Made by a program: the position numbers and the translations under genes
Part shown: positions 1-11,502 of the stretch, one piece after another
How positions within the stretch are numbered: the stretch's first letter is position 1
How the letters are laid out: each line of letters starts with the position of its first letter
Assembly (NCBI GenBank): GCA_039519185.1
Contig: CM076847.1
Span: 27,525,251-27,589,250, forward strand
Reading direction: 5' to 3'
DNA: 64,000 bases
Origin: Astragalus membranaceus
Taxonomy: Eukaryota; Streptophyta; Magnoliopsida; Fabales; Fabaceae
The notes under the pieces: generated by a model
What the model was told of the DNA's origin: nothing
Seen by the model: only the letters and a program-made list of their open reading frames with translations
The model's database searches: none

Positions 1-56
1 GCTCACCTCCGCTCTTTCTTTTCTTCCACAATTCTTCTCTTGTCATTGCGATCAGG

Positions 57-821
57 TCAATACCCTATCCCGCGTCTATCTTTGTTCTCTTGCAGCTGTA
101 TCGGTGTCAGGATCCCCTGCTCGGTCTTTCCTAAACCCTTTCCGACCTGGTAACCTTTGTCTACCATGACTTTAGCAACCATCATGGCAGTCTTGAACAG
201 CTTAGGCTTCAGCATACTGGACGCATTGACAACATCTAACGCTTGGAAGGCAGTCTCAAAAGACTCCTCAGCAGCCTCGATGTAACAAATGGGAGACGAC
301 CTATTTACCAGCGTTTCTTCTTCACCGAAAACAACCATCAACTTGTTGTTCACTATGAATTTGAGCTTCTGATGTAAAGAAGAGGGAACTGCCCCTGCCG
401 AATGGATACATGGCTTTCCTGAGAGACAGCTGTAGGATGGGGCGATATCCATTATCTGGAAGGTCACTACGAAGAGTTCCGAACCTACCAGTACAGGTAA
501 TTCTATTTCTCCGATGACTTCCCTTTTCGATCCGTTAAAGGCCCTGACCAATATCGAGCTAGGTCTCATGTATGAACAATCCACATCTAATTTTTCCATG
601 GTTGATCTGGGTAACACATTCAAGGACGATCCGTTGTCAATAAGCACCCGAGCAAGTGAGTATTCTCCGCATTTCACAGATATGTGTAAGGCTTTGTTGT
701 GCCCCCCTCCCATAAGTTGGAATCTCATCATTAGTAAAGGTGAGGTAATTACTTGCAATAAGGTTTCCAACGATCCCATCAAACTGGCCAACTGAGATGT
801 CATGAGTGACATGGGCGTCAT
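57..821 (-). pseudogene. Ogre-type aspartic protease with C-terminal G-patch (fragment)
   Basis: This 254-codon open frame carries the retropepsin region of the Ogre polyprotein. The active-site loop is VLIDNGSSLNVLP, with D-N-G at residues 62-64 in place of the usual D-T/S-G. A hydrophobic-hydrophobic-Gly motif (LSGKP, around residue 133) follows. At the C terminus, from about residue 217 to 254, is a glycine-rich G-patch-like segment (GYQVGKGLGKTEQG), a module found after PR in this lineage and in some retroviruses. It would cleave Gag-Pol in cytoplasmic particles. The frame is cut off from gag by frameshifts, and RT should follow to the left, outside the window. The N-terminal 35 residues are probably out-of-frame linker. 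Confidence 0.75.
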
Positions 822-1357
822 TCAATGCTTTCATCAATGTTGCACGATGGGCTTCAGAGCTGAGCAATAATGACAACAGAGATATCTTGGCAGGGGTCTG
901 GTTCAGGTGTTCAACTATCTTATACTCGCTCTGTCTCATAAATTTCAAAACTTCACCGGCTTCTTGTTCAGATAGCGTCCTTTTACCCACATTCTTATCA
1001 ACAAGTTTTTGTTCTATGCTTTTGCCTTTACGGGCTCTTTCTTCCCCTTCTTTTGTTTGCTCTCCACTGAGTCCTTCGGGGGTAAAGATACGCTCACTTC
1101 GAGTCATCCCACTAGTCCCTGAGATGTTAATGACATCAGGAGTGGTCTGAACTTTCACGTTGTAATTCCATGGGACTGCAATTGGTGTCCTTAAAGGGGA
1201 AGGGAGTTGGCACTTGAATAGTGATCGGTTTAGGCATAGCCGGAGTCCACTTCGTGTCCTTTTTGTAACGGATTTCCAGTGGTTTCCAGATATCCTTGCT
1301 CTGGTCAATATTTGACTGGAGAGTCCACACGTCGTCCTCCTTCTTTCGAAGACCCAC
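637..1357 (-). pseudogene. Ogre gag-pro linker, frameshifted
   Basis: Two overlapping minus-strand frames (1136-1357 and 637-1308) together hold the segment between gag and protease. The first has the proline-rich PITIQVPTPFPF motif. The second resumes with AVPWNYNV and runs to a segment upstream of PR (LNDAHVTHDIS) that overlaps the protease frame. The PFPF...AVPWNY linker is typical of plant Tat/Ogre polyproteins. The change of frame near 1190-1200 and again near 640-820 shows at least two frameshift mutations. No enzymatic role is assigned to this stretch. Confidence 0.6.
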
Positions 1358-1392
1358 TTGTATTATGTGTCAGTCTAGTAAGTCTTGAAGGA

Positions 1393-2576
1393 CTATCTTG
1401 AATGCTTCACATGCCCCGACACAGCGCATCCCTTCATAATAATTCTGAGATAACACAAGTCAGTATGGATGAGGTCTAGAGGTGTGATGATGTCTTCCAC
1501 CCTTCTGATCAAGAATTGTTCCTCAAAATCTCTAATGGTATTAACAGAGGGTTTCCCGTGCCCCGGTAAAGGTTTAGTGGCAACATTCGGACCATCTTCT
1601 TCGAAACTTAACCATTTAGATTCAATCAAATCTTGCACCACATATTTTAATGCCTTGCAATTTTCTGTTGAATGGCCAATTGCCCCAGCGTGGAATCCAC
1701 AGGTAGCATCCGGGTTGTAACCCCTAGGGAAAGGAGGTTGAAGGGGTCTCATTGGTCGGGGAGTGATCAGGTTGTGACTGATGAGGTGATTGAACAGGTC
1801 TGTGTATGACATGGGTATTGGGTCAAAATTGACAGGCTTTCTTTCCGGGTAGTTTTGTGGTCTATAGTTTGGGTTGACTTGGTGAGGTGGGGCTAATGGT
1901 GTTTGAGTAGGGATTTGGAAGGTTTGTCGCGGATTGTTATAGGGAGGCTTTCCGGATCTAGAGATGGCGTTGGCTTCTCCTTCCTTCTTTTTAGGGAATC
2001 CTGAGAAGGGCTTTTTCTGATTACTGGTTCCAGCGAAGTTATGGGCAATCTTCCCATTTCTCCATCCATTTTCTAATCTTTCTCCTATGACAATCATATC
2101 CAAGAAGCTCGAAGACACGCTCCCGATCAACCTGTCGTAGAAAGGTAATTGAAAAGTATCCATGAACATGGATACCATCTCCTTTTCTAACGAATGTGGT
2201 ACTACCTGCGCAGCCAACCCCCTCCAGCATTGGGCATATTCCTTAAAGGACTCATTATCTCTTTTTGTCATGCTTTGCAGTTGTGTCCTATCGGGAGCCA
2301 TATCGATGTTGTATTTGTATTGTCTCAAAAATGCATCAGCTAGGTCCTTCCAGCACCTGATATGGGCACGCTCTAGTTGCATATACCAACTCAAAGCTGC
2401 CCCAACTAGACTATCCTGGAAGTAGTGAATGAGCAGTTTGTCGTCATGAGCAAACACAGTCATCCTCCTGCAATACATGGTTAAGTGGCTCACGGGGTAG
2501 GTTGACCCTCTGTATTTGTCGAAGTCTGGTACCTTGAATTTAGGAGGGATGACCACGTTAGGGACGAGGCACAAGT
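1393..2576 (-). pseudogene. Ogre gag, C-terminal part (split by insertion)
   Basis: This frame holds the core of the retrotransposon Gag protein: a capsid-like region starting PPKFKVPDFDKYRG, then the WYMQLE and FKEYAQCWR motifs. Near residue 300 there is a C-x2-H-x5-H-x4-C knuckle-like motif (CGFHAGAIGHSTENC). Gag forms the virus-like particle and binds RNA. At its N-terminal side it is cut at 2576 by the element 2577-10503. The reading continues in the same sense beyond 10504, where the sequence resumes with no loss apart from the duplicated CAAGT. The open frame formally extends 13 bases into the inserted LTR, but those codons are not gag. It ends with a frame change before the PR linker. 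Confidence 0.8.
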
Positions 2577-5043
2577 TGTAACGCCCCAAAAATAATAGAT
2601 TAATTTATTTAATTAATTAAATGAAATTGGGTGGTAGAAATAATAATATAATTATAGGTGTTATTATATGTGAGCCTTGGTTGGGTTAGAAATAATTAAT
2701 TTAAGGGGTGGGGTGTAGCATTTGGGCTTAAGCGGTGGAAGCAGGCCCGTGATCCAAGGGCCCAATATGTTAGGCGCATACTTAAGCTAGAAAATTGAGG
2801 TGTAGCTCATTTGTGCCAAAAAGAAAGAAAACGTGAATTAGAGAGGGGAGTGAGAGAAGAGAGGCGCGGCCATGGAGAAAAAGAGAAGAGGAGGTGCGAC
2901 TTGGAGGAAGAGAGAGAAAGGGGCGTGAGGCAAGAGGAGAGGGGGATCGGGTTGCCGCGATTCTTGGAGCTTACGTATAAGGGGATAGCGTGTTCGTCAT
3001 AACCTAAGGTAAGGGTGGGTCTCATCTTCTCTATAATCGGGTTTTATGATGGGGATTATGTAGGGGCTAGGCTCTATGTATGCTTTTTATGTATTCTTAG
3101 TGATTATTGATGAACCCTAGGCATATGAGGACTTGTTGTTTGAAAATCATGTTGTGCGTGCCAAGTGTTTGAGTAATTGTAGATGAATATCGTGATTTAT
3201 AATGACTGGGGATGATTATGATAATTTGATGTTCGTATTGTTGGATTGAGCCTTGATGATGGAATTTGGTGTTTAATATGTTGATGTGATCATATAAGTG
3301 ATTTTTGATGAATTTTGGTGTTGCTTGAAAGTTTTTGCCCCACGGTTACTGTAGCAGGGCGCCATGGGCGCCAAACTGCATGTGTGTGCGTGTGTGCTGG
3401 GCGCTGGGCGCCAAGGGCGCCAGTGTGTGTGTTGCGTGCGTGTTGCTGGGCGCCAGGCGCTGGGCGCTGAGCGCCCGTGTGCGAGTGTGTGTGTTGGGCT
3501 GGGCGCTGGGCGCTGAGCGCCCGTGTGGATGTGTGTTGCGTGTGGCTGGGTGCTGGGCGCTGGGCGCCCAGGGTGCCAGTTTTTCAGGATGTTCTCAAAT
3601 TTTTATGAAAACTGTTTTCGCTATATCTTTTGACTCGGACATCCGTTTTGAACGTTTCAAAAAGTGTTGGGAAGCTCTTTCGAATGTCTACCTGTGTGTT
3701 TCATTTTTGGAATAAAAACTTATTATTTTCTGGTGGTTTCTGGGCGCCCAAGCGGCTGTCCCCGGTTGTCATTACGGTGACATTGTAAAGTCGAACGGAG
3801 TTCTTTAAAAATCCCCTTTACCTATAATTAACAGTTTTAACGTTTTAGTGTCAAAATGGGTGATGTATGACGATGATGCCCCTAGTGGCTAGTTAAATGA
3901 CTGTTTTGCCCTTAGTGGCCAATATTATTTACGATGATGTGTAAATGACGATGATGCCCTTAGTGGCTAGTTAAATGACTGTTTTGCCCTTAGTGGCTAT
4001 TATTATTTATAATGATGTGTAAATGACGATAATGCCCTTAGTGGCTAGTTAAATGACTGTTTTGCCCTTGGTGGCTATTGTTTGAGTTGATGATGTTTGT
4101 GAATAAGTGACGATGAAAATAAGTGACGTTGAGGCCCATAAGGCTAAGTGATGATCAGGCCCAAAAGGCTAAGTGACGTTGTTGTGTGTAAATTGTGAAT
4201 TGGCAGGTGCTGTGCCTCTTATTTGGCAAATTGGTAAGTGACGGGTCACATAGTTGACCGTGATTGTGTGAATTGTGCGTGGTGCATGTTATAGTGTCTC
4301 ATGCATCCCATATGCATAAACCCAGTGATGTTTTGAGGCCCAAAAGGCTAAGTGACGATGAGGCCATAATGGCTAAGCGGCGTTTGTGAAAAGGTACCTC
4401 ATGCATATGCCCGCGAGTGGGTTGCACTTCATATACTTACATGACATTGTGATGAGCTTTTGTAGTGATTGAATTGATGTTTGTGACGTGGTTTATATAG
4501 CTGGCATTGCGATGAATTGTTGTGGTGATTAATATTGATGACGGACTTGATGTGTCGTGATGTGGTTGATATAGTGTCATAACTCTAGCATAGTGCTTAT
4601 CATAAGCTTTATTATATTGTTAGATGAACTCACCCCTTTTGTTTGAATGTTACCCCTACGCGGTAACGTGCAGGTGATCTCGAGTGAAGGCTTAGGTATC
4701 TTCACTAGCTGAGTCGGGTCGTCTGCTCTGATTATGTAACACTAGGGGAGGGATGAACGTTGTTTAAGCTATTTATGACCATTGTTGTTGTTGGTTTTTA
4801 CTATTGTGAGCCTTGCATAGTTGCAATGCCTATTATGAATAAACTTGTTGGGTTTTTCCGCTGTGAAGTTGTATGTTAATTGACGATGACGTTTTGAAAC
4901 TATTATAAGGCTGTTTTCGAAAAGCGAGTAAATTGGCGTGTAATGTTCAACGAAGTAAGTGTGACATCCCTTGTGATGTAATTAAAATTTGAAACTCTGA
5001 TTTTTACGAAAATAAATTAATGGGTAGAAAAAGGGGTGTTACA
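2577..5043 (+). repeat. 5' LTR of the LARD-like element (2467 bp)
   Basis: It starts TGTAACGCCCC and ends GGGGTGTTACA. It is nearly identical to 7998-10503 but lacks about 33 bp of AT-rich sequence present near 8070. A cluster of GGCGCC-type palindromes lies at about 3358-3580. A tandem array of about 78-bp units (GATGCCCTTAGTGGCTAG core) lies at about 3869-4080, followed by several AAGTGACG repeats up to 4400. The short frames seen in the GC-rich part are low-complexity artefacts. Confidence 0.93.
3869..4080 (+). repeat. Tandem array, about 78-bp unit, in 5' LTR
   Basis: Nearly three copies of a unit with GATGCCCYTAGTGGCTAG, then TGACTGTTTTGCCC, then a TATTATTT spacer. Successive unit starts are about 78 bases apart (3871, 3949, 4027). 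The right LTR carries the same array at 9329-9540. Confidence 0.85.
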
Positions 5044-5047
5044 TTAG

Positions 5048-5059
5048 TGGTATCAGAGC
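5048..5059 (+). promoter_or_regulatory. Primer-binding site, tRNA-iMet type
   Basis: TGGTATCAGAGC starts four bases after the 5' LTR end and is complementary to the 3' end of plant initiator tRNA-Met. It is the priming site for minus-strand DNA synthesis. Confidence 0.92.
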
Positions 5060-7480
5060 AATGGTTGGTCCGTCCGGCCAAGTCGTAGAGTCGTTGTGTC
5101 GGTTAACGACCAACTGTTGTCTTTTAGTCTTGACCATTGGTTTGTGTTGTAGTGATGTTTCTGCAGGTACAAGTAGACGGAAGCCGCTATGGTAAGTAAA
5201 CTAGTGGGGGAGACGCCCCTACTGGTATTGTGTGCTGTTTGCTATGTTGTGCTCCGTGTGAACCCTGTGTCATTTGGTTGTGACTTTTATTTTGACCCTG
5301 TTGTTGTGCTTATGTGCTTTTGGTGATTGCTGCTGCTGTAAATTAAGTTACTGTTGTGCTGCAAAGTAAATACTGTGTTATTGCCATTGCTGTTTGTTTA
5401 TTGTTACGTAGTTGGGTTATTATACCATTAAACTACTGTTGCTGTTAGCTGAAAATATTATTGCTGTTACTGTGTAATTGCCGTTTTAAAAGATCGATGT
5501 TGCTGTTGTTGGAAATATTGTACTGTTTTCTAAGGATTAGTGTTGCTGTTTAATTATTGATGTTTTTGAAAACCGTTTTATTTTAGCGACACTAATGCCG
5601 TGTGCTATGTAATTTTGTGATCTGAAAGGAAAAAGGGCTTCTGAAATTGTTTTTGAAAAGTCAAATGGACGATTTTACGGTTGGAAACTGATATTGGTGA
5701 TAAAATCTACTTTAATGAAGGAAGTGTAGGTGTTGAAGTTTTGTGGAATTGGAAAAATGACCTTTTTCTCTAATTGGTTTTATTTTAAAAAGGAATAGTG
5801 ACTTGTGGTGGTGTGGGTTTTGAAAATCTTGTCAAAAATGATTTGATCACGATTTTGAAAACTATTATTGGGTTTCTTTGGGAGCAAAAGTGTATTAGTA
5901 TGTATTAGTATGTATGAGACCTTGGCTGCTCTATGAGGTTGAATTTGGTTATTTAAATCACACAAAGACTAGTCTGTAAAAATGGTGTTTAAATTGGTTA
6001 TGAAAATTGGCGTGCTCTATGTATTGTTTGACTTATAAGAAATATTGATTCGAGAGGTTAGTCTTGCTTGTGACTAACGTTATTAGTATATAAATGCATT
6101 GAGTTAATAGGATGAACTAAAATTAATTGATGCATGCGTAAGTCGAATTGGGCGGTAAAGATGTATAATTGAATTGTTAGTAATTTAGAGACTTTATAGA
6201 GCCGAGTTTGTAGTTAAATGGAGACACCTTATAAAAATGAACTTGTTGTTATTTGGGGAGTGACTTTTAATTACTAATGAGAGGAAGCTGATTTTTGGTT
6301 ATTTTCTGAGAAGGTGCTAAACTGTATTTTTAGTAGTTAGAGAGTTGTACTAGTTGGTTTTACAAGTAGCAAGGTTGAATTTTGAAGAAAATGATGTTTG
6401 AATGTATATGATTATTGGGAAGTTTAAACTATGCTTGATGGCTGAATTGGTGGCTGCTTGGATGCTTAATTTGTTGCTAGGCTCACTGTGTAGGCACTTT
6501 GAGTAGGTTTGACTTTCGGCTAAACTAGGACTGTTTTACTGAATTGATAAATTATGTAGCACACAATTTTAGAAACTAGACTGAACGCTGGTCATTTTGG
6601 CTTTGGTTTGGTCGCATTTGGAGTAGTATAGCTCCAGTTATGGGCTTCGCAAGTTAGGGTAAAATTCTAGGGACCGTCTGGGCATAGGGTCAATGTTTTG
6701 ATTGTGGTGTTTTCAAATGAACTCCTTTTCGAATGAATCAAATTTCTTTGAAAACTAGACAAAATGATTTACTGTTTAGGCTGAAGTTTCATGTTATTTG
6801 GGTTTGTTTTGGGCATTGTAGAAGAGTCACAACTTTGGACACAGTCGCTGCCCCATTTTCTGGACCAACTTCCTTGTTTGCGAAAACTGTGCTATTCGAC
6901 TCATCATTTTGAAATTCTAAAAATATAACCAGAAACTAGACTTCGTAAGTATTCCGTAGAGGGGTTGTTTGAAAAATTCCGATGTCGTTTGATAGGGTAA
7001 ATAAATTGTTGAAGTTTATGTGTGAGTGCTGGAATTTCCTGCGTTGCTTAGTTTATGCTGTCATTGTAACGGAAAAATGTTTTTGCAATATCTTTTGACC
7101 CAGGAGTCCGATTTGAGTAAACTAAAATGTTTTGGAAAGCTTATTTAGAGGCCTAACTGAATATTCTAATTTCAAGGCAAAATTGACTGTTTCTGGTGTC
7201 GTTGATTTTTAGGCGTGTCGGTCGAATTAAATTGTTGTTGTGTTGTCGGTGGCTTAGTGCCCCAAGTCGTTGTTGCAGTGTCGGCGCTTTGGTGCCTGAA
7301 GTTGTTGATGTGTTATTGATTATAGGATTGTTGGTCCCGGAGTTGTCTCCACATTGTTGCTTTGTTGTTGCTTGTGGTTGCCTCGTTAATAATGTTGATG
7401 TTTAGGTGTTGTCTTGGGTACCGCCGAATGGCCCAAGTTATATTGTTGTTGATGATGTTGCTTTGCTGTTGGTTTGTCAT
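5060..7480 (+). other. Non-coding interior of the LARD-like element
   Basis: About 2.4 kb without a supported gene. It is rich in TGTTGCTGTT-type runs between about 5280 and 5540 and is otherwise T/G-rich on this strand. No zinc knuckle, retropepsin, YxDD or integrase motif appears in either strand. Short frames at 5780-5965 and 7196-7405 look random. Confidence 0.75.
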
Positions 7481-7636
7481 TGTTGATGTCGCCTGAGTGG
7501 CAATTTTAGTTGATGATGTCGCCTGAGTGGCAATTTTAGTTGTTGATGTCGCCTGAGTGGCAATTTTAGTCGTTGATGTCGCCTGAGTGGCAATTTTAGT
7601 TGTTGATGTCGCCTGAGTGGCAAGGTTGTTCGTTGA
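7481..7636 (+). repeat. Tandem repeat, 30-bp unit, about 5 copies
   Basis: The unit contains GATGTCGCCTGAGTGGCAAT and repeats with an exact 30-bp period, with single-base variants and a diverged last copy. Because 30 is a multiple of three, the opposite strand reads as a repeated ten-residue peptide (ATQATSTTKI). I take that as a by-product, not a gene. Confidence 0.93.
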
Positions 7637-7960
7637 TGTTGTTGTCATGTTGCTAAATTATGAGGCTTGTGGTACGACTGTTATGTGCCCGGTGAGTTTC
7701 GTTATGATGCTGTGATGATTGATGTATTTTGTTATCCTTAAGGGTAGATGAGTGAGGTAGAATGCGAGCTAGTTTATCAGAGTAGCGCAGCGGAGTAGAG
7801 AGTGAGTCTGATTATTACTGCTTGAAGTTACCTGGCTGAACAAGTAGGAGGGACGGCCGCCCAAGCACTTACCGCCGGTAATCAAAGCAATAGTAATCAG
7901 CATATAGATGGCCCTAGTTGTCTAGGTGGCCTTAGAGGGAGAGTGTTGGCGTGGCAGGTA

Positions 7961-8002
7961 AATTTCGAGGACGAAATTCCTTTAAGTGGGGGAGAGTTGT
8001 AA
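7961..8002 (+). pseudogene. Vestige of the pol C terminus of a Tekay-type chromovirus
   Basis: Thirteen codons plus a stop (NFEDEIPLSGGEL) end in the first bases of the 3' LTR. The minus-strand pol genes in this window end with the same residues (NFEDEIF and NSEDEIL) at the same place relative to PPT and LTR. This is direct evidence that the gene-less element descends from a chromovirus that lost gag and nearly all of pol. Confidence 0.8.
7984..7997 (+). promoter_or_regulatory. Polypurine tract of the LARD-like element
   Basis: AAGTGGGGGAGAGT lies directly before the 3' LTR and would prime plus-strand DNA synthesis. The same 14 bases occur as the reverse complement at 18670-18683, 21968-21981 and 28960-28973. 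Confidence 0.88.
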
Positions 8003-10503
8003 CGCCCCAAAAATAATAGATTAATTTATTTAATTAATTAAATGAAATTGGGTGGTAGAAATAATAATATAATTATTATTTATTACTTAATAAAATAATT
8101 ATAGGTGTTATTATATGTGAGCCTTGGTTGGGTTAGAAATAATTAATTTAAGGGGTGGGGTGTAGCATTTGGGCTTAAGCGGTGGAAGCAGGCCCGTGAT
8201 CCAACGGCCCAATATGTTAGGCGCATACTTAAGCTAGAAAATTGAGGTGTAGCTCATTTGTGCCAAAAAGAAAGAAAACGTGAATTAGAGAGGGGAGTGA
8301 GAGAAGAGAGGCGCGGCCATGGAGAAAAAGAGAAGAGGAGGCGCGACTTGGAGGAAGAGAGAGAAAGGGGCGTGAGGCAAGAGGAGAGGGGGATCGGTTG
8401 CGGCGATTCTTGGAGCTTACGTATAAGGGGATAGCGTGTTCGTCATAACCTAAGGTAAGGGTGGGTCTCATCTTCTCTATAATCGGGTTTTATGATGGGG
8501 ATTATGTAGGGGCTAGGCTCTATGTATGCTTTTTATGTATTCTTAGTGATTATTGATGAACCCTAGGCATATGAGGACTTGTTGTTGGAAAATCATGTTG
8601 TGCGTGCCAAGTGTTTGAGTAATTGTAGATGAATATCGTGATTTATAATGACTGGGGATGATTATGATAATTTGATGTTCGTATTGTTGGATTGAGCCTT
8701 GATGATGGAATTTGGTGTTTAATATGTTGATGTGATCATATAAGTGATTTTTGATGAATTTTGGTGTTGCTTGAAAGTTTTTGCCCCACGGTTACTGTAG
8801 CAGGGCGCCATAGGCGCCAAACTGCATGTGTGTGCGTGTGTGCTGGGCGCTGGGCGCCAAGGGTGCCAGTGTGTGTGTTGCGTGCGTGTTGCTGGGCGTT
8901 GGGCGCCAGGCGCTGAGCGCCCGTGTGCGAGTGTGTGTGTTGCGCTGGGCGCTGTGCGCCAGGCGCTGGGCGCTGAGCGCCCGTGTGGATGTGTGTTGCG
9001 TGTGGCTGGGTGCTGGGCGCTGGGCGCCCAGGGCGCCAGTTTTTCAGGATGTTCTCAAATTTTTATGAAAACTGTTTTCGCTATATCTTTTGACTCGGAC
9101 ATCCGTTTTGAACGTTTCAAAAAGTGTTGGGAAGCTCTTTCGAATGTCTACCTGTGTGTTTCGTTTTTGGAACAAAAACTTATTATTTTCTGGTGGTTTC
9201 TGGGCGCCCAAGAGGCTGTCCCCGGTGGTCATTACGGTGACATTGTAAAGTCGAACGGAGTTCTTTAAAAATCCCCTTTACCTATAATTAACAATTTTAA
9301 CGTTTTAGTGTTAAAATGGGTGATGTATGACGATGATGCCCCTAGTGGCTAGTTAAATGACTGTTTTGCCCTTAGTGGCCAATATTATTTACGATGATGT
9401 GTAAATGACGATGATGCCCTTAGTGGCTAGTTAAATGACTGTTTTGCCCTTAGTGGCTATTATTATTTATAATGATGTGTAAATGACGGTAATGCCCTTA
9501 GTGGCTAGTTAAATGACTGTTTTGCCCTTGGTGGCTATTGTTTGAGTTGATGATGTTTGTGAATAAGTGACGATGAAAATAAGTGACGTTGAGGCCCATA
9601 AGGCTAAGTGATGATCAGGCCCAAAAGGCTAAGTGACGTTGTTGTGTGTAAATTGTGAATTGACAGGTGCTGTGCCTCTTATTTGGCAAATTGGTAAGTG
9701 ACGGGTCACATAGTTGACCGTGATTGTGTGAATTGTGCGTGGTGCATGTTATAGTGTCTCATGCATCCCATATGCATAAACCCAGTGACGTTTTGAGGCC
9801 CAAAAGGCTAAGTGACGATGAGGCCATAATGGCTAAGCAGCGTTTGTGAAAAGGTACCTCATGCATATGCCCGCGAGTGGGTTGCACTTCATATACTTAC
9901 ATGACATTGTGATGAGCTTTTGTAGTGATTGAATTGATGTTTGTGACGTGGTTTATATAGCTTGCATTGCGATGAATTGTTGTGGTGATTAATATTGATG
10001 ACGGACTTGATGTGTCGTGATGTGGTTGATATAGTGTCATAACTATAGCATAGTGCTTATCATAAGCTTTATTATATTGTTAGATGAACTCACCCCTTCT
10101 GTTTGAATGTTACCCCTACGCGGTAACGTGCAGGTGATCTCGAGTGAAGGCTTAGGTATCTTCACTAGCTGAGTCGGGTCGTCTGCTCTGATTATGTAAC
10201 ACTAGGGGAGGGATGAACGTTGTTTAAGCTATTTATGACCATTGTTGTTGTTGGTTTTTACTATTGTGAGCCTTGCATAGTTGCAATGCCTATTATGAAT
10301 AAACTTGTTGGGTTTTTCCGCTGTGAAGTTGTCTGTTAATTGACGATGACGTTTTGAAACTATTATAAGGCTGTTTTCGAAAAGCGAGTAAATTGGCGTG
10401 TAATGTTCAACGAAGTAAGTGTGACATCCCTTGTGATGTAATTAAAATTTGAAACTCTGATTTTTACGAAAATAAATTAATGGGTAGAAAAAGGGGTGTT
10501 ACA
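7998..10503 (+). repeat. 3' LTR of the LARD-like element (2506 bp)
   Basis: Same ends and internal repeats as 2577-5043. It differs by an extra AT-rich stretch near 8070, small indels in the GC-rich cluster (about 8803-9042) and scattered SNPs. The interior array lies at 9329-9540. It is followed by the second CAAGT target copy. Confidence 0.93.
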
Positions 10504-11481
10504 CAAGTCATAAGCATCTCTTGCGCCAACATTGGATCCTTCAACTGCTCTCAATCGTTCCTCAAGCATTTGTAGTTTGTCCTTGGCTTGAGGGTTCTCC
10601 ATAGGGTAATTTTAAGGGGGCCCACTCATACCATAGTAAGGATGAATCATCGGAACTATGGTTGGGTTCACATTTGGGATATGTGAATGAGTGGGGTTCC
10701 TGAGATTGGACCCCTGAGCTTGAGGATCAACTATCAGCGGTGGAGTGTAGCCAAGTGGGAATCTTTGTGGTGCGACAACAAGGCTCGGGTTTTGAATCTG
10801 TGGCGCCCCCGAATTACCATCGTGACCTGTCGGTGCAGACTGTTTTTGGCCCACGACTCCAGAGGGACCATCTTTTGAATTGGCATCGGCTGCCGGAGGT
10901 GTGTAACCTTGCGGAAGTCCGTAGGGAGGCCATTGGTAACCCTGGCCATTAGCCCCAGTAGGGTACACGAGATGTGGGATCCCGGGTCCGTTGGGAAGAG
11001 GAGGGTTGGTAACTTGATTTTCAGTGTTCCCAGCGGAGACATCTTCATTTGCATTTCCTCTCCTCAAAGCTTGTAAAACCTTTAAGATTTCAGTCATCTG
11101 TTCTTTCATCCCATCTATTTCTGCCCTAAGCTCTTGATTTCCTAGGTTTCGATTACCCTGATCTAGGTTATCCTGATGTGGATTGTCCTGATTTGGGTTA
11201 TCCTGATGCGGATTGTCCTGATTTGCTTCAATATTTCTAGCCTGAGAACGAGTCCAATAACGATGTTGACGCACCAACTTGTCCTTTACTCTGTTGATGG
11301 GATACATGGTATGAGTATATGAATGGATGAAAAGATGAGTAATGCATGTGTGCACGAGTCTTGTTGTTTTTAGGCCGAGAATCGTAAGTGCATCCTGATT
11401 TGTCACAAGTACACAAATTAACGTTTCAAACATTTTCAAGAAAGGAGGATCATTGATGGGGAAAAGTGCAACATCTTTCAT
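10504..11481 (-). pseudogene. Ogre gag, N-terminal part
   Basis: The N-terminal Gag region contains an asparagine-rich repeated tract (NQDNPHQDNPNQDN), a short coiled-coil-like heptad segment (AEIDGMKEQMTEILKVLQAL) and a long proline/glycine-rich tail ending MSGPP. It then meets an in-frame TAA at 10612-10614. The frame stays readable through MENPQAKDKLQMLEERLRA up to the insertion at 10503 and continues at 2576. So gag is broken by one stop and one large insertion. The first 60 codons of the open frame are probably upstream sequence; the true start is uncertain. Confidence 0.75.
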
Positions 11482-11502
11482 TTTAAAAAAAAATAAAAAA
11501 CT

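Larger units (their letters stand above)
2577..10503 (+). mobile_element. Non-autonomous LARD-like LTR retrotransposon (level 2a), chromovirus-derived
   Basis: A complete 7.9-kb insertion with two long LTRs (2577-5043 and 7998-10503), TG...CA ends, and the 5-bp target duplication CAAGT at 2572-2576 and 10504-10508. A tRNA-iMet PBS follows the left LTR and a polypurine tract precedes the right one. The 3-kb interior has no gag, RT or integrase frame. Its only coding relic is a 13-codon copy of the end of a Tekay-type pol just before the 3' LTR. Size and lack of genes fit a LARD (large retrotransposon derivative). The termini and PPT match the minus-strand chromovirus at 16044-42303, which suggests trans-mobilisation by that family (inference). 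Confidence 0.9.

Noticed and set aside
7313..7648. Minus-strand repeat protein (ATQATSTTKI units) or a CRISPR-like array
   Set aside because: The units are directly adjacent with no spacers, inside a plant retroelement; the frame exists only because the unit is 30 bp.
8826..9268. Two overlapping plus-strand frames rich in Ala, Gly, Val and Cys
   Set aside because: They arise from the GGCGCC/GTGTGTG cluster in the LTR, and the equivalent in the other LTR (3335-3715) is altered by indels. No motif.
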